5,899 nucleotides of DNA from contig DDBN01000125.1 in the NCBI GenBank assembly GCA_002333145.1, forward strand, positions 1,238 through 7,136, written 5' to 3'. Positions 1 to 5,899 of this stretch are shown one piece after another. The translations under genes and the position numbers were made by a program. How positions within the stretch are numbered: the first letter of the stretch is position 1; every line of letters starts with the position of its first letter. The stretch is from Moraxellaceae bacterium UBA2031. GTDB lineage: Bacteria; Pseudomonadota; Gammaproteobacteria; Pseudomonadales; Moraxellaceae. The notes under the pieces were generated by a model, which had not been told where the DNA came from, searched no databases, and saw only the letters and a program-made list of their open reading frames with translations.

Positions 1-1059
1 ACTTCACTTGGGCCTCTGCTCGAGAAGTTGGGTAATGGTGGCAAGGGCATTAACTGGAATACCGATGACGAAGTTAAGTTCCTTGGTCAGCTGAATCATC
101 AGGTGCTAGAGCCTGGTATCAGTGAGGGTCGTCCACGTATCGAGTCTGCTATTGATGCTGCTGAAGTAATCTTGTCGCTCGCGCCAGAAACAAATGGTCA
201 TGTGGCCGTGAAAGCATGGGAAGCACTGTCCAAGTTTACGGGCCGTGATCACAAGCATCTGGCCGCTGGTAAAGAACACGAAGCGATCCGCTTCCGTGAT
301 ATTCAGGTCCAGCCGCGCAAAATTATTTCCAGCCCAACGTGGTCAGGCTTGGAAGATGAGCATGTTAGCTACAACGCTGGCTATACCAATGTGCATGAGA
401 TGATTCCATGGCGCACCATTACAGGACGTCAGCAGTTCTATCAGGATCATCCGTGGATGCAGGCCTTTGGTGAGCAGCTGATGAGTTATCGGCCGCCAAT
501 CAATACCCGCACCACTGAATATGTGAAGGGTAAGAAGCCTAACGGCAATACCGAGATCGTGCTGAACTGGATTACGCCGCATCAGAAGTGGGGTATTCAT
601 AGCACCTATTCTGACAACCTGATTATGCTGACGTTGAGTCGTGGTGGCCCCATTGTGTGGGTATCAGAAATCGATGCGAAGAAGGCTGGCATCGAGGATA
701 ACGATTGGATCGAATGCTTCAATGCCAATGGCGCATTGACTGCTCGTGCAGTGGTTAGTCAGCGAGTCAAAGAAGGCATGGTGATGATGTATCACGCTCA
801 GGAACGTATCGTGAACGTGCCTGGTAGTGAAATGACCGGAACCCGTGGTGGACATCATAATTCGGTGACACGTGTGGTGATGAAGCCAACACACATGATC
901 GGCGGTTATGCCCAGCAGGCATACGGCTTTAACTACTACGGTACAGTGGGTTGCAACCGCGATGAGTTTGTTGTGTTGCGTAAGATGAGCAAAGTGGATT
1001 GGCTGGACGGCTCCGATACGGATGCACTGCCACAGCCCCTGCCAACCAGTATTGATTGA
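1..1059 (+). CDS. narG: Respiratory nitrate reductase alpha subunit NarG, C-terminal part (5' end outside window)
   Basis: This is the catalytic subunit of membrane-bound nitrate reductase, which reduces nitrate to nitrite at a bis-MGD molybdenum site on the cytoplasmic side of the inner membrane. The reading frame is open from base 1, giving 352 residues before TGA at 1057-1059; E. coli NarG is about 1,247 residues, so roughly the last 28% is present. It matches E. coli NarG (from memory) nearly without gaps. Recognisable blocks are SSPTWSGLEDEHVSYNAGYT (from about base 328), TPHQKWGIHSTYSDN (574-618), NGALTARAVVSQRV (around 727-768), KPTHMIGGYA (883-912) and the end block NRDEFV...DWLDG. 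This part includes the C-terminal molybdopterin-dinucleotide-binding fold. The catalytic Asp and the N-terminal iron-sulfur ligands lie upstream and cannot be checked. The ATG at base 28 is an internal methionine-like codon position, not the gene start. The last 15 or so residues diverge from E. coli, as is usual for this tail. Confidence 0.97.
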   Translation, partial: TSLGPLLEKLGNGGKGINWNTDDEVKFLGQLNHQVLEPGISEGRPRIESAIDAAEVILSLAPETNGHVAVKAWEALSKFTGRDHKHLAAGKEHEAIRFRDIQVQPRKIISSPTWSGLEDEHVSYNAGYTNVHEMIPWRTITGRQQFYQDHPWMQAFGEQLMSYRPPINTRTTEYVKGKKPNGNTEIVLNWITPHQKWGIHSTYSDNLIMLTLSRGGPIVWVSEIDAKKAGIEDNDWIECFNANGALTARAVVSQRVKEGMVMMYHAQERIVNVPGSEMTGTRGGHHNSVTRVVMKPTHMIGGYAQQAYGFNYYGTVGCNRDEFVVLRKMSKVDWLDGSDTDALPQPLPTSID

Positions 1060-1063
1060 GGAG
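1058..1063 (+). promoter_or_regulatory. Ribosome binding site of narH, overlapping the narG stop codon
   Basis: GAGGAG lies 7 bases before the ATG at 1071 and shares two bases with the narG TGA stop. It decides the narH start. A TTG at 1056 is in frame but would put the site inside the coding region, and an ATG at 1066 is only 2 bases away and is followed at once by TAA. The overlap suggests that ribosomes finishing narG can restart on narH. Confidence 0.85.
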
Positions 1064-1070
1064 CGATGTA

Positions 1071-2609
1071 ATGAAGATTCGTTCACAGGTAGGAATGGTA
1101 CTGAATCTGGACAAGTGCATCGGCTGTCACACCTGCTCGATCACCTGTAAGAATGTCTGGACCAGTCGTGAAGGTATGGAGTACGCGTGGTTCAATAACG
1201 TGGAAACCAAGCCCGGCATTGGCTACCCGAAAGAGTGGGAAAACCAAGATAAGTGGAAGGGTGGCTGGATACGTAACGCCGATGGTTCGATCAATCCGCG
1301 TATCGGTGGCAAGTTCCGTGTGTTGGCTAATATTTTTGCCAACCCGGATCTGCCAGTAATCGATGATTACTACGAGCCGTTTGATTTTGACTACCAGCAC
1401 CTGCACACCGCGCCGGAAGTAAAGCATCAGCCAACCGCGCGTCCGCGTTCGGCTATTTCTGGCAAGCGCATGGAGAAGATCGAGTGGGGTCCAAACTGGG
1501 AAGAAATTCTCGGGAGCGAATTCGCCAAGCGTCGTAAGGATAAAAACTTCGATCAAATACAGGCCGATATTTATGGTGAGTATGAAAATACTTTCATGAT
1601 GTATTTGCCGCGTCTTTGTGAGCACTGCCTAAATCCAACGTGTGCGGCAGCCTGCCCAAGCGGTGCGATTTACAAGCGTGAAGAAGACGGTATTGTTCTG
1701 ATTGATCAGGAAAAATGCCGCGGCTGGCGTATGTGCATCAGCGGCTGTCCGTACAAGAAGATTTATTACAACTGGAAGAGCGGAAAATCAGAAAAGTGCA
1801 TTTTCTGTTACCCGCGTATCGAAGCCGGTATGCCGACAGTGTGTTCGGAAACCTGTGTCGGTCGTATCCGGTATTTGGGCGTGTTGCTGTATGACGCAGA
1901 CCGTATTCATGAAGTGGCAAGCACGCCAAATGAGCACGATCTGTACCCAATGCAGCTAAGCATGTTCCTCGACCCGAATGATCCTAAGGTCATTGCTCAG
2001 GCACGCAAAGATGGCATTCCGGACTCCGTACTCACGGCGGCGCAGCAGTCGCCTGTGTATAAGCTGGCAGTGGACTGGAAATTGGCTCTGCCACTTCACC
2101 CAGAATACCGCACGCTGCCGATGGTGTGGTATGTGCCACCACTGTCGCCTATTCAGAATGCAGCAGAGGCAGGCAAGGTTGGTATGAATGGCATCCTGCC
2201 AGACGTCGATAGCCTGCGTATTCCGATTCGCTATCTGGCCAATCTACTCACCGCGGGTGACGAGAAGCCGGTCAAGTTGGCTCTCAAGCGCCTGCTGGCG
2301 ATGCGTGCCTACAAGCGTGCACAAAATGTTGAAGGAATCGAAAACCTGGAAGTGCTGAAGGATGTTGACCTGACCAAGGCTCAAGCCGAAGACATGTACC
2401 GCTATCTTGCCATCGCCAACTACGAAGACCGCTTTGTTATTCCGACGGCACATCGTGAAGAAGCCATGAGTGAGGCATTTGCTGAGCGTAACGGGTGTGG
2501 ATTCAGCTTTGGTAGTGGTTGCAGCGGTTCATCAGAGGTCAATATGTTTGGCGGCAAAAAGGCCAATCGTCGTGATGTGCTGAAGACTGTCCAGCTCTGG
2601 GAGGACTAA
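1071..2609 (+). CDS. narH: Respiratory nitrate reductase beta subunit NarH (iron-sulfur electron-transfer subunit)
   Basis: NarH carries electrons from the NarI hemes to NarG through one [3Fe-4S] and three [4Fe-4S] clusters, and forms the cytoplasmic NarGH unit. From ATG 1071 the product is 512 residues, the same as E. coli NarH, and begins MKIRSQVGMVLNLDKCIGCH like that protein. Four cysteine groups are intact: C16, C19, C22, C26; C183, C186, C191, C195; C216, W219, C222, C226; and C243, C246, C258, C262. Tryptophan W219 in the third group (CRGWRMCISGC) replaces the usual second cysteine and is the family signature of the [3Fe-4S] site. An in-frame TTG at 1056 would add five residues with no homology and is rejected. 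The C-terminal tail (NGCGFSFGSGC onward) is variable in the family and differs most from E. coli. The gene starts 11 bases after narG and ends 2 bases before narJ, consistent with stoichiometric co-translation. Confidence 0.98.
   Translation: MKIRSQVGMVLNLDKCIGCHTCSITCKNVWTSREGMEYAWFNNVETKPGIGYPKEWENQDKWKGGWIRNADGSINPRIGGKFRVLANIFANPDLPVIDDYYEPFDFDYQHLHTAPEVKHQPTARPRSAISGKRMEKIEWGPNWEEILGSEFAKRRKDKNFDQIQADIYGEYENTFMMYLPRLCEHCLNPTCAAACPSGAIYKREEDGIVLIDQEKCRGWRMCISGCPYKKIYYNWKSGKSEKCIFCYPRIEAGMPTVCSETCVGRIRYLGVLLYDADRIHEVASTPNEHDLYPMQLSMFLDPNDPKVIAQARKDGIPDSVLTAAQQSPVYKLAVDWKLALPLHPEYRTLPMVWYVPPLSPIQNAAEAGKVGMNGILPDVDSLRIPIRYLANLLTAGDEKPVKLALKRLLAMRAYKRAQNVEGIENLEVLKDVDLTKAQAEDMYRYLAIANYEDRFVIPTAHREEAMSEAFAERNGCGFSFGSGCSGSSEVNMFGGKKANRRDVLKTVQLWED
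2599..2604 (+). promoter_or_regulatory. Ribosome binding site of narJ, inside the narH 3' end
   Basis: GGGAGG sits 7 bases before the narJ ATG at 2612 and lies wholly inside the last codons of narH. The narH stop TAA (2607-2609) falls between site and start, so narJ translation is probably coupled to termination on narH. Confidence 0.85.
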
Positions 2610-2611
2610 AG

Positions 2612-3349
2612 ATGAAAATCCTTAAAGTTATCTCCCTGCTGTTGGACTATCCAGACAATGCTCTGCGTGAAAACCAGGCGGAACTTGAGGCGGCCATTGC
2701 GGCCGCCCGCGAGATTTCCCCGGCGATGCGTCAGTCCTTGCAAGGGCTGTTGCAGCGTCTGTCGACCGTCGAGTTGATGGATGTGCAGGAGGCTTACTCC
2801 GAGCTCTTCGAACGCGGTCGCACGCTGTCATTGCTGCTTTTTGAGCACGTGCATGGTGAATCGCGCGACCGTGGCCAAGCCATGGTTGATCTCATGGGTC
2901 AATACGAAGAAGCAGGCTTTGCCATCGGCGTAAAAGAGCTGCCTGATTATATTCCGCTGTATCTGGAGTATCTCGCCAGTCGTGAGGATGCCGAAGCGCG
3001 TGAAGGGCTGGCAGATGTTGAGCATCTACTGGCGCTGCTTGCGGCTCGCTTGGATGAGCGCAGCTCTGATTATGCCGCTTGTCTGCGTGCACTTTTGCAA
3101 ATTGCGGGCGCAGATGAGAAAGCAGCCGTTGAAGAAGTGCGTGAGCAGGTATCAGCAGAAGTGCGTGACGACAGTTTGGAAGCACTTGATGCCGAGTGGG
3201 AAGAGGAAATGGTGACCTTCCTCAATGGCGACAAGAACTCAAGCTGTGGTACGTCGGCTGGCGCAAATGGCAAAGCACGTGAAGATGTGGCGGTGCCGGT
3301 GCACTGGGTAGATTTTAAGCAATCGGCTGCGCCAGCAGGCAAGGCATAG
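2612..3349 (+). CDS. narJ: Nitrate reductase molybdenum cofactor assembly chaperone NarJ
   Basis: NarJ is a private cytoplasmic chaperone of the TorD/DmsD/NarJ type. It binds apo-NarG, keeps apo-NarGH from docking on NarI too early, and allows cofactor and iron-sulfur insertion; it is not part of the finished enzyme. The product is 245 residues (E. coli NarJ 236) and appears all-helical with no signal peptide or membrane segment. Family blocks visible are LLDYPDNAL (10-18), EAYSELFERGRTLSLLLFEHVHGESRDRG (about 60-88; FEHVHGESRDRG is the most diagnostic part) and ELPDYIPLYLEYL (109-121). Acidic residues are frequent in the second half (for example EWEEEM, 195-200). The tail after about residue 205 is low in complexity (SSCGTSAGANGK) and then ends with a PVHWVDF segment; the extra length relative to E. 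coli lies mainly here. Its place between narH and narI is the standard order. ATG 2612 has a good ribosome binding site and matches the family N-terminus. Confidence 0.96.
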   Translation: MKILKVISLLLDYPDNALRENQAELEAAIAAAREISPAMRQSLQGLLQRLSTVELMDVQEAYSELFERGRTLSLLLFEHVHGESRDRGQAMVDLMGQYEEAGFAIGVKELPDYIPLYLEYLASREDAEAREGLADVEHLLALLAARLDERSSDYAACLRALLQIAGADEKAAVEEVREQVSAEVRDDSLEALDAEWEEEMVTFLNGDKNSSCGTSAGANGKAREDVAVPVHWVDFKQSAAPAGKA

Positions 3350-3352
3350 GAG
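3348..3352 (+). promoter_or_regulatory. Ribosome binding site of narI, overlapping the narJ stop codon
   Basis: AGGAG lies 6 bases before the narI ATG at 3359. Its first two bases are also the last two of the narJ TAG stop (3347-3349), which again points to coupled translation. Confidence 0.8.
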
Positions 3353-3358
3353 ACAGAC

Positions 3359-4039
3359 ATGTCCAATTTTAATTTTCTGTTGTTCGGGGTCTATCCCTAT
3401 GTGGCACTGGCTATCTGCCTGATTGGCAGCTGGGCACGCTTTGATTTGTCTCAGTACACATGGAAAACGGGTTCTAGCCAGATGCTCAGTAACAAGGGCA
3501 TGCGGGTCGCCAGCAATATGTTTCACGTTGGCATCCTGTTCATTCTGGCAGGCCATTTTGTGGGTCTTTTGACTCCACATGCGGTCTACCATCATGTGAT
3601 CAGCACAGAGAACAAGCAGTTGTTGGCCATGGTATCTGGCGGCATTTTTGGCGTGATCTGCCTGATTGGCTTGCTCATGCTGATCGTGCGTCGTATGACG
3701 GATGCGCGCGTACGTGCGAGCTCCAGTACATCTGACATTCTCATCCTGTGGGTGCTGTTAGCTCAGCTTTGCCTCGGTCTGCTGACCATTGTGGCGTCCG
3801 CCAACCATATGGATGGCTCCGTCATGGTCATGCTGGCCGATTGGGCTCAGAGCATAGTGACCTTGCAACCAATGGTTGCGGCTGAGTCGATTGCTCCGGT
3901 GAGCTTGGTGTACAAGCTGCATGTGGTGCTCGGCATGACACTGTTCGTGCTGTTCCCCTTTACCCGTTTGGTGCACATGGTTAGTGCGCCAGTGTGGTAC
4001 TTGGGGCGTCGCTACCAGATCGTACGCCAGAAGGGTTGA
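3359..4039 (+). CDS. narI: Respiratory nitrate reductase gamma subunit NarI (diheme cytochrome b membrane anchor)
   Basis: NarI anchors NarGH to the inner membrane, oxidises quinol at the periplasmic side and sends electrons through two b hemes to NarH. The product is 226 residues (E. coli 225). Five hydrophobic helices are visible at about 5-25, 50-73, 88-110, 125-147 and 181-205. The four heme-ligand histidines known from E. coli (H56, H66, H187, H205) appear here as H56, H66, H188 and H206, in the contexts NMFHVGILFILAGH and KLHVVLGMTLFVLFPFTRLVH. Residues linked in E. coli to quinol binding, G65, H66 and K86, are also at the same positions. HMDGS (150-154) and YTWK (33-36) are further family blocks. 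The single-residue shift arises between K86 and H188. No cleavable signal peptide is expected or seen. The gene begins 9 bases after narJ, and the C-terminus is short and basic (RRYQIVRQKG), fitting a cytoplasmic end that touches NarGH. Confidence 0.98.
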   Translation: MSNFNFLLFGVYPYVALAICLIGSWARFDLSQYTWKTGSSQMLSNKGMRVASNMFHVGILFILAGHFVGLLTPHAVYHHVISTENKQLLAMVSGGIFGVICLIGLLMLIVRRMTDARVRASSSTSDILILWVLLAQLCLGLLTIVASANHMDGSVMVMLADWAQSIVTLQPMVAAESIAPVSLVYKLHVVLGMTLFVLFPFTRLVHMVSAPVWYLGRRYQIVRQKG

Positions 4040-4052
4040 GCCGTTTGTCTGT

Positions 4053-4060
4053 AGGAGGAG
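4053..4060 (+). promoter_or_regulatory. Strong ribosome binding site of the parvulin gene
   Basis: AGGAGGAG, 6 bases before ATG 4067, is the longest match to the 16S 3' end among the five gene starts in this window. It lies in the 27-base gap after narI and so does not depend on overlap with the upstream stop. Confidence 0.85.
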
Positions 4061-4066
4061 CGCATC

Positions 4067-4879
4067 ATGAGTAATGCCACAATTATTGCTACCAGTGAGC
4101 AAGAATGGCCCCATATTCGCATCAATGGTGTGACGCTGGATCAGGAAGCCATTGCACAGGAGATGCAGTATCACCCGGCGGACAGTCGACAGGAGGCAGT
4201 GTTCCTGTCGTCTCAGTCGCTGGTGATCCGCACTTTGCTGCAGCAGCGTGCGGCTGAGCTTGGGATAGCGGTGACTCCCGTATCAGATGAAACCGAGGAA
4301 GAGGCTGTAATTCGTACTCTGATGGAGCAGGAAATTAACCTGCCCGAAACAGATGCAGAAAGCGTGCAGCGTTTTTTCGATGCAAATCCTGAGCGCTTTA
4401 CGTCGCCCCCGCTGGTGGCTGCACGGCATATACTGCTGGCAGCTGATCCGAGTGACCCGGATGAGCGTAGTCAGCAGCAGGATGCGGCACTGGCACTGAT
4501 TGCTCGTTTGCAGCAGGGAGAGGACTTTACTCGGCTGGTAACGGAGTACTCAGCATGCCCGTCAAAGGCGCAGGGTGGAGCACTAGGTCAGATCAGCAAG
4601 GGTCAGACAGTGCCGGAGTTTGAGCGCCAACTGTTGCGTCTGCCGCTGGGCTTGGCAACTCAGCCTATCGAGTCACGTTACGGGTTCCATATTGTTTGGG
4701 TGGATCTGCGCGTTGACGGTGAGGCGTTGCCATTTGCCGTGGTAGAAAATCGCATTCGTGCTGAGCTGGGTCAGCGTGTCTGGCATAAAGCAGTGGTACA
4801 GTACTTACAAACGCTGGTAGGTGCTGCTCGTATCGAAGGCATCGAGCTGCAGGGGGCTACTTCCCCCTTGTTGCAATAA
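4067..4879 (+). CDS. Cytoplasmic parvulin-type peptidyl-prolyl cis-trans isomerase linked to the nar operon (NifM-like layout)
   Basis: The 270-residue product has a parvulin (PpiC/rotamase) domain at about residues 117-214, which would speed cis-trans isomerisation of proline bonds. Motifs seen are ARHILLA (119-125), YSACPSKAQGGALGQISKGQ (161-180), VPEFE (182-186) and SRYGFHIVWV (203-212). By comparison with E. coli PpiC, the likely active-site residues are H121, C164, F185 and H208, and all are present. Residues 1-110 form a separate, probably helical N-terminal domain (EAVFLSSQSLVIRTLLQQRAAELGI) of the kind seen in SurA- and NifM-like proteins. There is no signal peptide or membrane anchor, so unlike SurA or PpiD it should act in the cytoplasm, where NarG, NarH and NarJ mature. 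The same position between narI and moaA is known in Pseudomonas (PA3871 in P. aeruginosa). Its substrate is not established to my knowledge; help in folding NarGH, by analogy with NifM and nitrogenase Fe protein, is inference. Databases often label such genes nifM, which would be misleading here. Confidence 0.92.
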   Translation: MSNATIIATSEQEWPHIRINGVTLDQEAIAQEMQYHPADSRQEAVFLSSQSLVIRTLLQQRAAELGIAVTPVSDETEEEAVIRTLMEQEINLPETDAESVQRFFDANPERFTSPPLVAARHILLAADPSDPDERSQQQDAALALIARLQQGEDFTRLVTEYSACPSKAQGGALGQISKGQTVPEFERQLLRLPLGLATQPIESRYGFHIVWVDLRVDGEALPFAVVENRIRAELGQRVWHKAVVQYLQTLVGAARIEGIELQGATSPLLQ

Positions 4880-4899
4880 GCGAAAACCTTTTTTCTCAC

Positions 4900-4904
4900 A
4901 AGGA
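4900..4904 (+). promoter_or_regulatory. Ribosome binding site of moaA
   Basis: AAGGA lies 9 bases before ATG 4914. It is weaker and slightly farther from its start than the other sites in the operon, but is the only candidate in the 34-base gap and supports the chosen moaA start. Confidence 0.7.
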
Positions 4905-4913
4905 AAAGTTGTC

Positions 4914-5899
4914 ATGAGCAATGTTGGGTTACGTGATGGGCAAGGTCGTCTGGTTGACTATCTGCGCCTGTCTGTGACGGATCGTTGCGACTTTCGCTGT
5001 GTGTATTGCATGGCAGAGGACATGACATTTTTGCCCCGCAATCAGGTGCTGTCGCTCGAAGAAATTCATCGAGTGGCTCGCCTGTTTGTTGGTTTGGGGG
5101 TTGGCAAGATTCGCCTCACCGGAGGAGAGCCTCTGGTGCGCAAAGGCATCGTGGGTCTATGCGAGCGTATCTCGGCGCTGCCAGGATTACGCGAGCTGGT
5201 GATGACCACCAATGGCTCGCAACTGACTAAGCTCGCTACGCCACTCGCACGTGCGGGTGTAAAGCGACTCAATATCTCACTCGACAGCCTCAATCCACTC
5301 AAGTTCCGTACCATTACGCGCACAGGCGACCTTAATCAGGTATTAGCCGGCATTGATGCGGCACGTGATGCAGGCTTCGAGCGCATCAAACTCAATAGCG
5401 TCATCATGAAGGGCCGTAATGATGATGAAGTAAAAAACTTGGTCGACTTTGCGATTGCACGTGAAATTGACATTAGTTTTATTGAGGAAATGCCGCTAGG
5501 CCATGTTGGGCGTTCCCGCGGCGAAGCATTTTTTTCTAGCGATGAAGTGCGAGATCTAATTACCCCTCACCATGAGTTAGGTGAGAGTGCCGCCAGCAGC
5601 GATGGCCCGGCACGGTATCAGTCGCTATTGCAGCACCCTAGTACCCGCATTGGTTTCATTTCGCCGCACAGCCATAATTTTTGCAGTACGTGTAATCGTG
5701 TTCGCCTCACCGTTGAGGGGCGCCTTTTACTGTGCCTGGGGCATGAAAATTCGGTCGATTTGCGCGAATTACTGCGACTTCATCCTGATGATGATGGCCC
5801 CTTGCTGGATGCTGTACAGTCAGGGCTGCAACGTAAGCCCGCTAAGCACGAGTTTTCATCCGAAGGTGATGTGCAGATTGTTCGTTTCATGAATGCCAG
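4914..5899 (+). CDS. moaA: GTP 3',8-cyclase MoaA, molybdenum cofactor synthesis (last few residues beyond window)
   Basis: MoaA is a radical-SAM enzyme that, with MoaC, turns GTP into cyclic pyranopterin monophosphate, the first step to the molybdenum cofactor NarG needs. The frame is open from ATG 4914 to the window edge, giving 328 complete codons plus two bases; family members are about 330 residues. The N-terminal cluster motif is CDFRCVYC (C25, C29, C32) and binds the SAM-cleaving [4Fe-4S]. TGGEPL (69-74) is the SAM-binding GGE region, and TNGSQL and NISLDSL follow as expected. The second [4Fe-4S], which binds GTP, is ligated by C257, C260 and C274 in FCSTCNRVRLTVEGRLLLCL. The visible end, VRFMNA, is where the family normally continues for a few residues to a conserved Gly-Gly tail, so that tail is presumably just outside. 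The gene follows the parvulin by 34 bases; co-transcription would raise cofactor supply together with the apo-enzyme. Other moa genes are not in view. Confidence 0.97.
   Translation, partial: MSNVGLRDGQGRLVDYLRLSVTDRCDFRCVYCMAEDMTFLPRNQVLSLEEIHRVARLFVGLGVGKIRLTGGEPLVRKGIVGLCERISALPGLRELVMTTNGSQLTKLATPLARAGVKRLNISLDSLNPLKFRTITRTGDLNQVLAGIDAARDAGFERIKLNSVIMKGRNDDEVKNLVDFAIAREIDISFIEEMPLGHVGRSRGEAFFSSDEVRDLITPHHELGESAASSDGPARYQSLLQHPSTRIGFISPHSHNFCSTCNRVRLTVEGRLLLCLGHENSVDLRELLRLHPDDDGPLLDAVQSGLQRKPAKHEFSSEGDVQIVRFMNA

Noticed and set aside
1056..1070. TTG at 1056 as an upstream start for narH
   Set aside because: It would overlap narG and place the GAGGAG site inside the coding region. Homology to NarH begins exactly at ATG 1071.
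664..1086. 140-codon minus-strand frame rich in histidine opposite narG
   Set aside because: The histidines arise from the reverse complement of common narG codons such as ATG and GTG; there is no domain, and it spans the narG-narH junction.
1083..1625. 180-codon open frame on the minus strand opposite narH
   Set aside because: It lies wholly inside narH, whose protein sequence is strongly conserved. The antisense product has no recognisable domain, and no convincing start context was seen.
2690..2720. Locally GC-rich repeat-like stretch early in narJ
   Set aside because: It is explained by an alanine-rich helix (AAIAAA) using GCG and GCC codons; no true repeat or sign of insertion was found.
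2884..2905. FNR-like half sites (TTGAT ... GTCAA) within narJ
   Set aside because: The spacing is not the 4 bases of an FNR box, the second half is imperfect, and the site is inside a coding region.
3758..4174. 138-codon minus-strand frame across the narI-parvulin junction
   Set aside because: It is antisense to two well-supported genes and their ribosome binding site, with no known motif.
4881..4908. Possible terminator in the parvulin-moaA gap (run of T at about 4889-4894)
   Set aside because: Only a 4-base CCTT/AAGG pairing can be formed around it, with no GC-rich stem before the T run, so it does not look like an intrinsic terminator. The gap is also too short for a molybdenum cofactor riboswitch.
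4985..5892. Short plus- and minus-strand frames inside moaA (4985-5230, 5066-5323, 5581-5892)
   Set aside because: The MoaA frame from 4914 is open through all of them and carries both cluster motifs, so these are shadows in other frames, and there is no sign of a moaA frameshift.

Overview
The window is a compact, single-strand segment of a respiratory nitrate reductase operon, running left to right: narG (3' part) - narH - narJ - narI - a parvulin-type peptidyl-prolyl isomerase gene - moaA (almost complete, cut by the right edge). Every gene is on the + strand. Gaps are 11, 2, 9, 27 and 34 bases, each gene has a visible ribosome binding site, and no terminator or promoter interrupts the run, so one polycistronic message is the natural reading.

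The organism is most likely a gammaproteobacterium. The four Nar proteins align closely, from memory, with the Escherichia coli NarGHJI proteins: NarH has the same 512-residue length and NarI the same heme-ligand spacing. The gene order with a parvulin and moaA after narI is the one known from Pseudomonas (narGHJI-PA3871-moaA1 in P. aeruginosa) and related non-enteric gammaproteobacteria. Base composition looks moderate, not as GC-rich as typical Pseudomonas, which would allow another denitrifying or nitrate-respiring marine or soil genus. Genus cannot be fixed from this window.

Layout: bases 1-1059 encode the C-terminal 352 residues of the molybdenum catalytic subunit; 1071-2609 the four-cluster iron-sulfur subunit; 2612-3349 the NarJ assembly chaperone; 3359-4039 the diheme cytochrome b membrane anchor; 4067-4879 a cytoplasmic parvulin with an uncharacterised N-terminal domain; 4914 to the end MoaA, the radical-SAM enzyme that starts molybdenum cofactor synthesis.

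Together the genes form a supply-and-assembly cassette. NarI takes electrons from quinol, NarH passes them on, and NarG reduces nitrate on the cytoplasmic side. NarJ holds apo-NarGH until cofactor is inserted, and MoaA feeds the cofactor pathway. The isomerase probably helps fold one of these cytoplasmic proteins, but that is inference. No mobile element, CRISPR array, RNA gene or intergenic stretch over 34 bases is present. I found no clearly novel system; the parvulin is the least understood component.
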